The notes beneath the pieces are model-generated. The model was not told where the DNA came from, made no database searches, and saw only the letters and a program-made list of their open reading frames with translations. A DNA stretch of 5,884 bases from Mucilaginibacter sp. (GTDB lineage Bacteria; Bacteroidota; Bacteroidia; Sphingobacteriales; Sphingobacteriaceae): contig JAICXZ010000229.1 in NCBI GenBank assembly GCA_025934475.1, positions 1 through 5,884 of the forward strand. Direction: 5' to 3'. A program made the translations under genes and the position numbers. Of the stretch, positions 5,147 through 5,884 are shown one piece after another; the first letter of the stretch is position 1, and each line of letters starts with the position of its first letter.

Positions 5147-5884
5147 TTACCCTGGAAATTCAATACCGCTTAATTTATGGCATTCCTTTAGAAAAAGGTC
5201 CTGCACACTAACATCAGCCGCAACCGGATTAAACCGGCGTGATTTCTGGTGATAAAAATATTGCCCGCTCACCTGCGCTGCGGGATCATTTGACACAGCC
5301 AACCATACTTGTGTTTTTGGCGCGTCTTCCAGGCTGTCCGGAGCACCCGGACCTCCCATCTTGGTTGGAACCCATCCCGGGTCAATTGCATTAGCATATA
5401 CGCCGGGCCATTTACGGGCTACGGCAAGAGCTAGTAAGACATCATGCAGCTTGGTATCTGAATAGGCTTGGGAGGCGCTCCAGGAGCGTCTCTCCCATTT
5501 TAAATCGTCCAGCCCCGGCTCGCCGCTTAAGTGCATGCCAGAGCTCGTATAAATAAGCCGTTTGGGTTTATGGATAAGGCAGGTAAGTATGTAAGTGGAC
5601 AAACTGTTAACTGCAAAAACACTGGGAAGTCCATCCAGGGTTAAAGTGCGATGCTGTACGAGGTAAATGCCCGCGTTATGGATCACGGCATCAAACTGAC
5701 CAAGAGCGTTGACATCCTCGGCAAGCCGGACAGTTTCTTTGATGCTTGAAAGATCGGCAGTCACAACTGTTGCGGCGCCCGGACATTTTTCCAGCGCAGT
5801 TTTCGACCTTTCCCTATCGCGGCCGTGGATGACGACCTCGTGCCCATCTTTAACCAATAATTTTGCGGCCATCAGTCCAAGGCC
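5147..5884 (-). CDS. Short-chain dehydrogenase/reductase (SDR), 5' end cut by window edge
   Basis: This is an NAD(P)-dependent oxidoreductase with a Rossmann fold; substrate unknown. The frame is open to the right edge, and its first visible residues GLGLMAAKLL are the end of the TGxxxGxG cofactor loop, so only about 10-15 N-terminal residues are missing. The ATG at 5872 is internal (Met5 of the visible part). Counting from that Met: HGRD at 16-19 (Arg18 favours NADP(H)), ADL at 39-41, HNAG at 65-68, VNS at 88-90, catalytic Ser in YTSSGMH (110-111), and Tyr137 and Lys141 in the YSDTK form of YxxxK, then DPGWVPT at 164-170. All catalytic residues are present. The gene ends about 100 bases before the Rrf2 start. 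The two share a strand, but Rrf2 has its own promoter, so co-transcription is not needed. No terminator is obvious between them. Confidence 0.93.
   Translation of the reverse strand, partial: GLGLMAAKLLVKDGHEVVIHGRDRERSKTALEKCPGAATVVTADLSSIKETVRLAEDVNALGQFDAVIHNAGIYLVQHRTLTLDGLPSVFAVNSLSTYILTCLIHKPKRLIYTSSGMHLSGEPGLDDLKWERRSWSASQAYSDTKLHDVLLALAVARKWPGVYANAIDPGWVPTKMGGPGAPDSLEDAPKTQVWLAVSNDPAAQVSGQYFYHQKSRRFNPVAADVSVQDLFLKECHKLSGIEFPG

Noticed and set aside
1..5884. CRISPR array, tRNA, rRNA, transposon ends or phage genes
   Set aside because: No spaced direct repeats, cloverleaf-like sequences, transposase or integrase frames, or terminal inverted repeats with target duplications were seen.

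Overview
The window looks like chromosomal DNA from a Bacteroidota bacterium, most likely a Sphingobacteriaceae relative such as Mucilaginibacter or Pedobacter. This is inferred from protein style, AT-rich intergenic DNA, weak or absent Shine-Dalgarno sequences, a perfect Bacteroidota -7 promoter box (TAnnTTTG), and the GH35/DUF5597-type beta-galactosidase. Genus was not tested by any search. All recognisable genes but one lie on the minus strand. No rRNA, tRNA, CRISPR array, insertion sequence or prophage gene was seen.

Right to left (the direction of transcription): an NAD(P)-dependent short-chain dehydrogenase runs off the right edge (5147-5884, lacking its first few residues). Next comes a compact cluster of four same-strand genes with gaps of about 40-65 bases: an Rrf2-family regulator with a three-cysteine iron-sulphur motif (4607-5044), a group III truncated haemoglobin (4166-4549), a small degenerate cupin (3806-4102) and an unrecognised three-helix membrane protein (3417-3764). 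A very good intrinsic terminator (3337-3369) closes it. The regulator has a perfect -7 box almost touching its ATG and a 9+9 inverted repeat over the -33 region. A related 15-base sequence lies in front of the haemoglobin gene. I infer a self-regulated operon answering nitric oxide or redox/oxygen stress; the cupin and membrane protein would be its undescribed parts.

Further left, an ankyrin-repeat protein (2126-3283) forms its own unit and converges with a small hypothetical plus-strand gene (1820-2029); a strong GC-rich hairpin separates them. A 345-base stretch without a convincing gene (1475-1819) holds a GC-rich hairpin, a -7-like box and an inverted repeat. All lie upstream of the secreted GH35 beta-galactosidase (1-1474), whose C-terminus is cut by the left edge.

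The main candidate for something new is the Rrf2-haemoglobin-cupin-membrane protein operon with its putative operator. The rest is ordinary chromosomal content.
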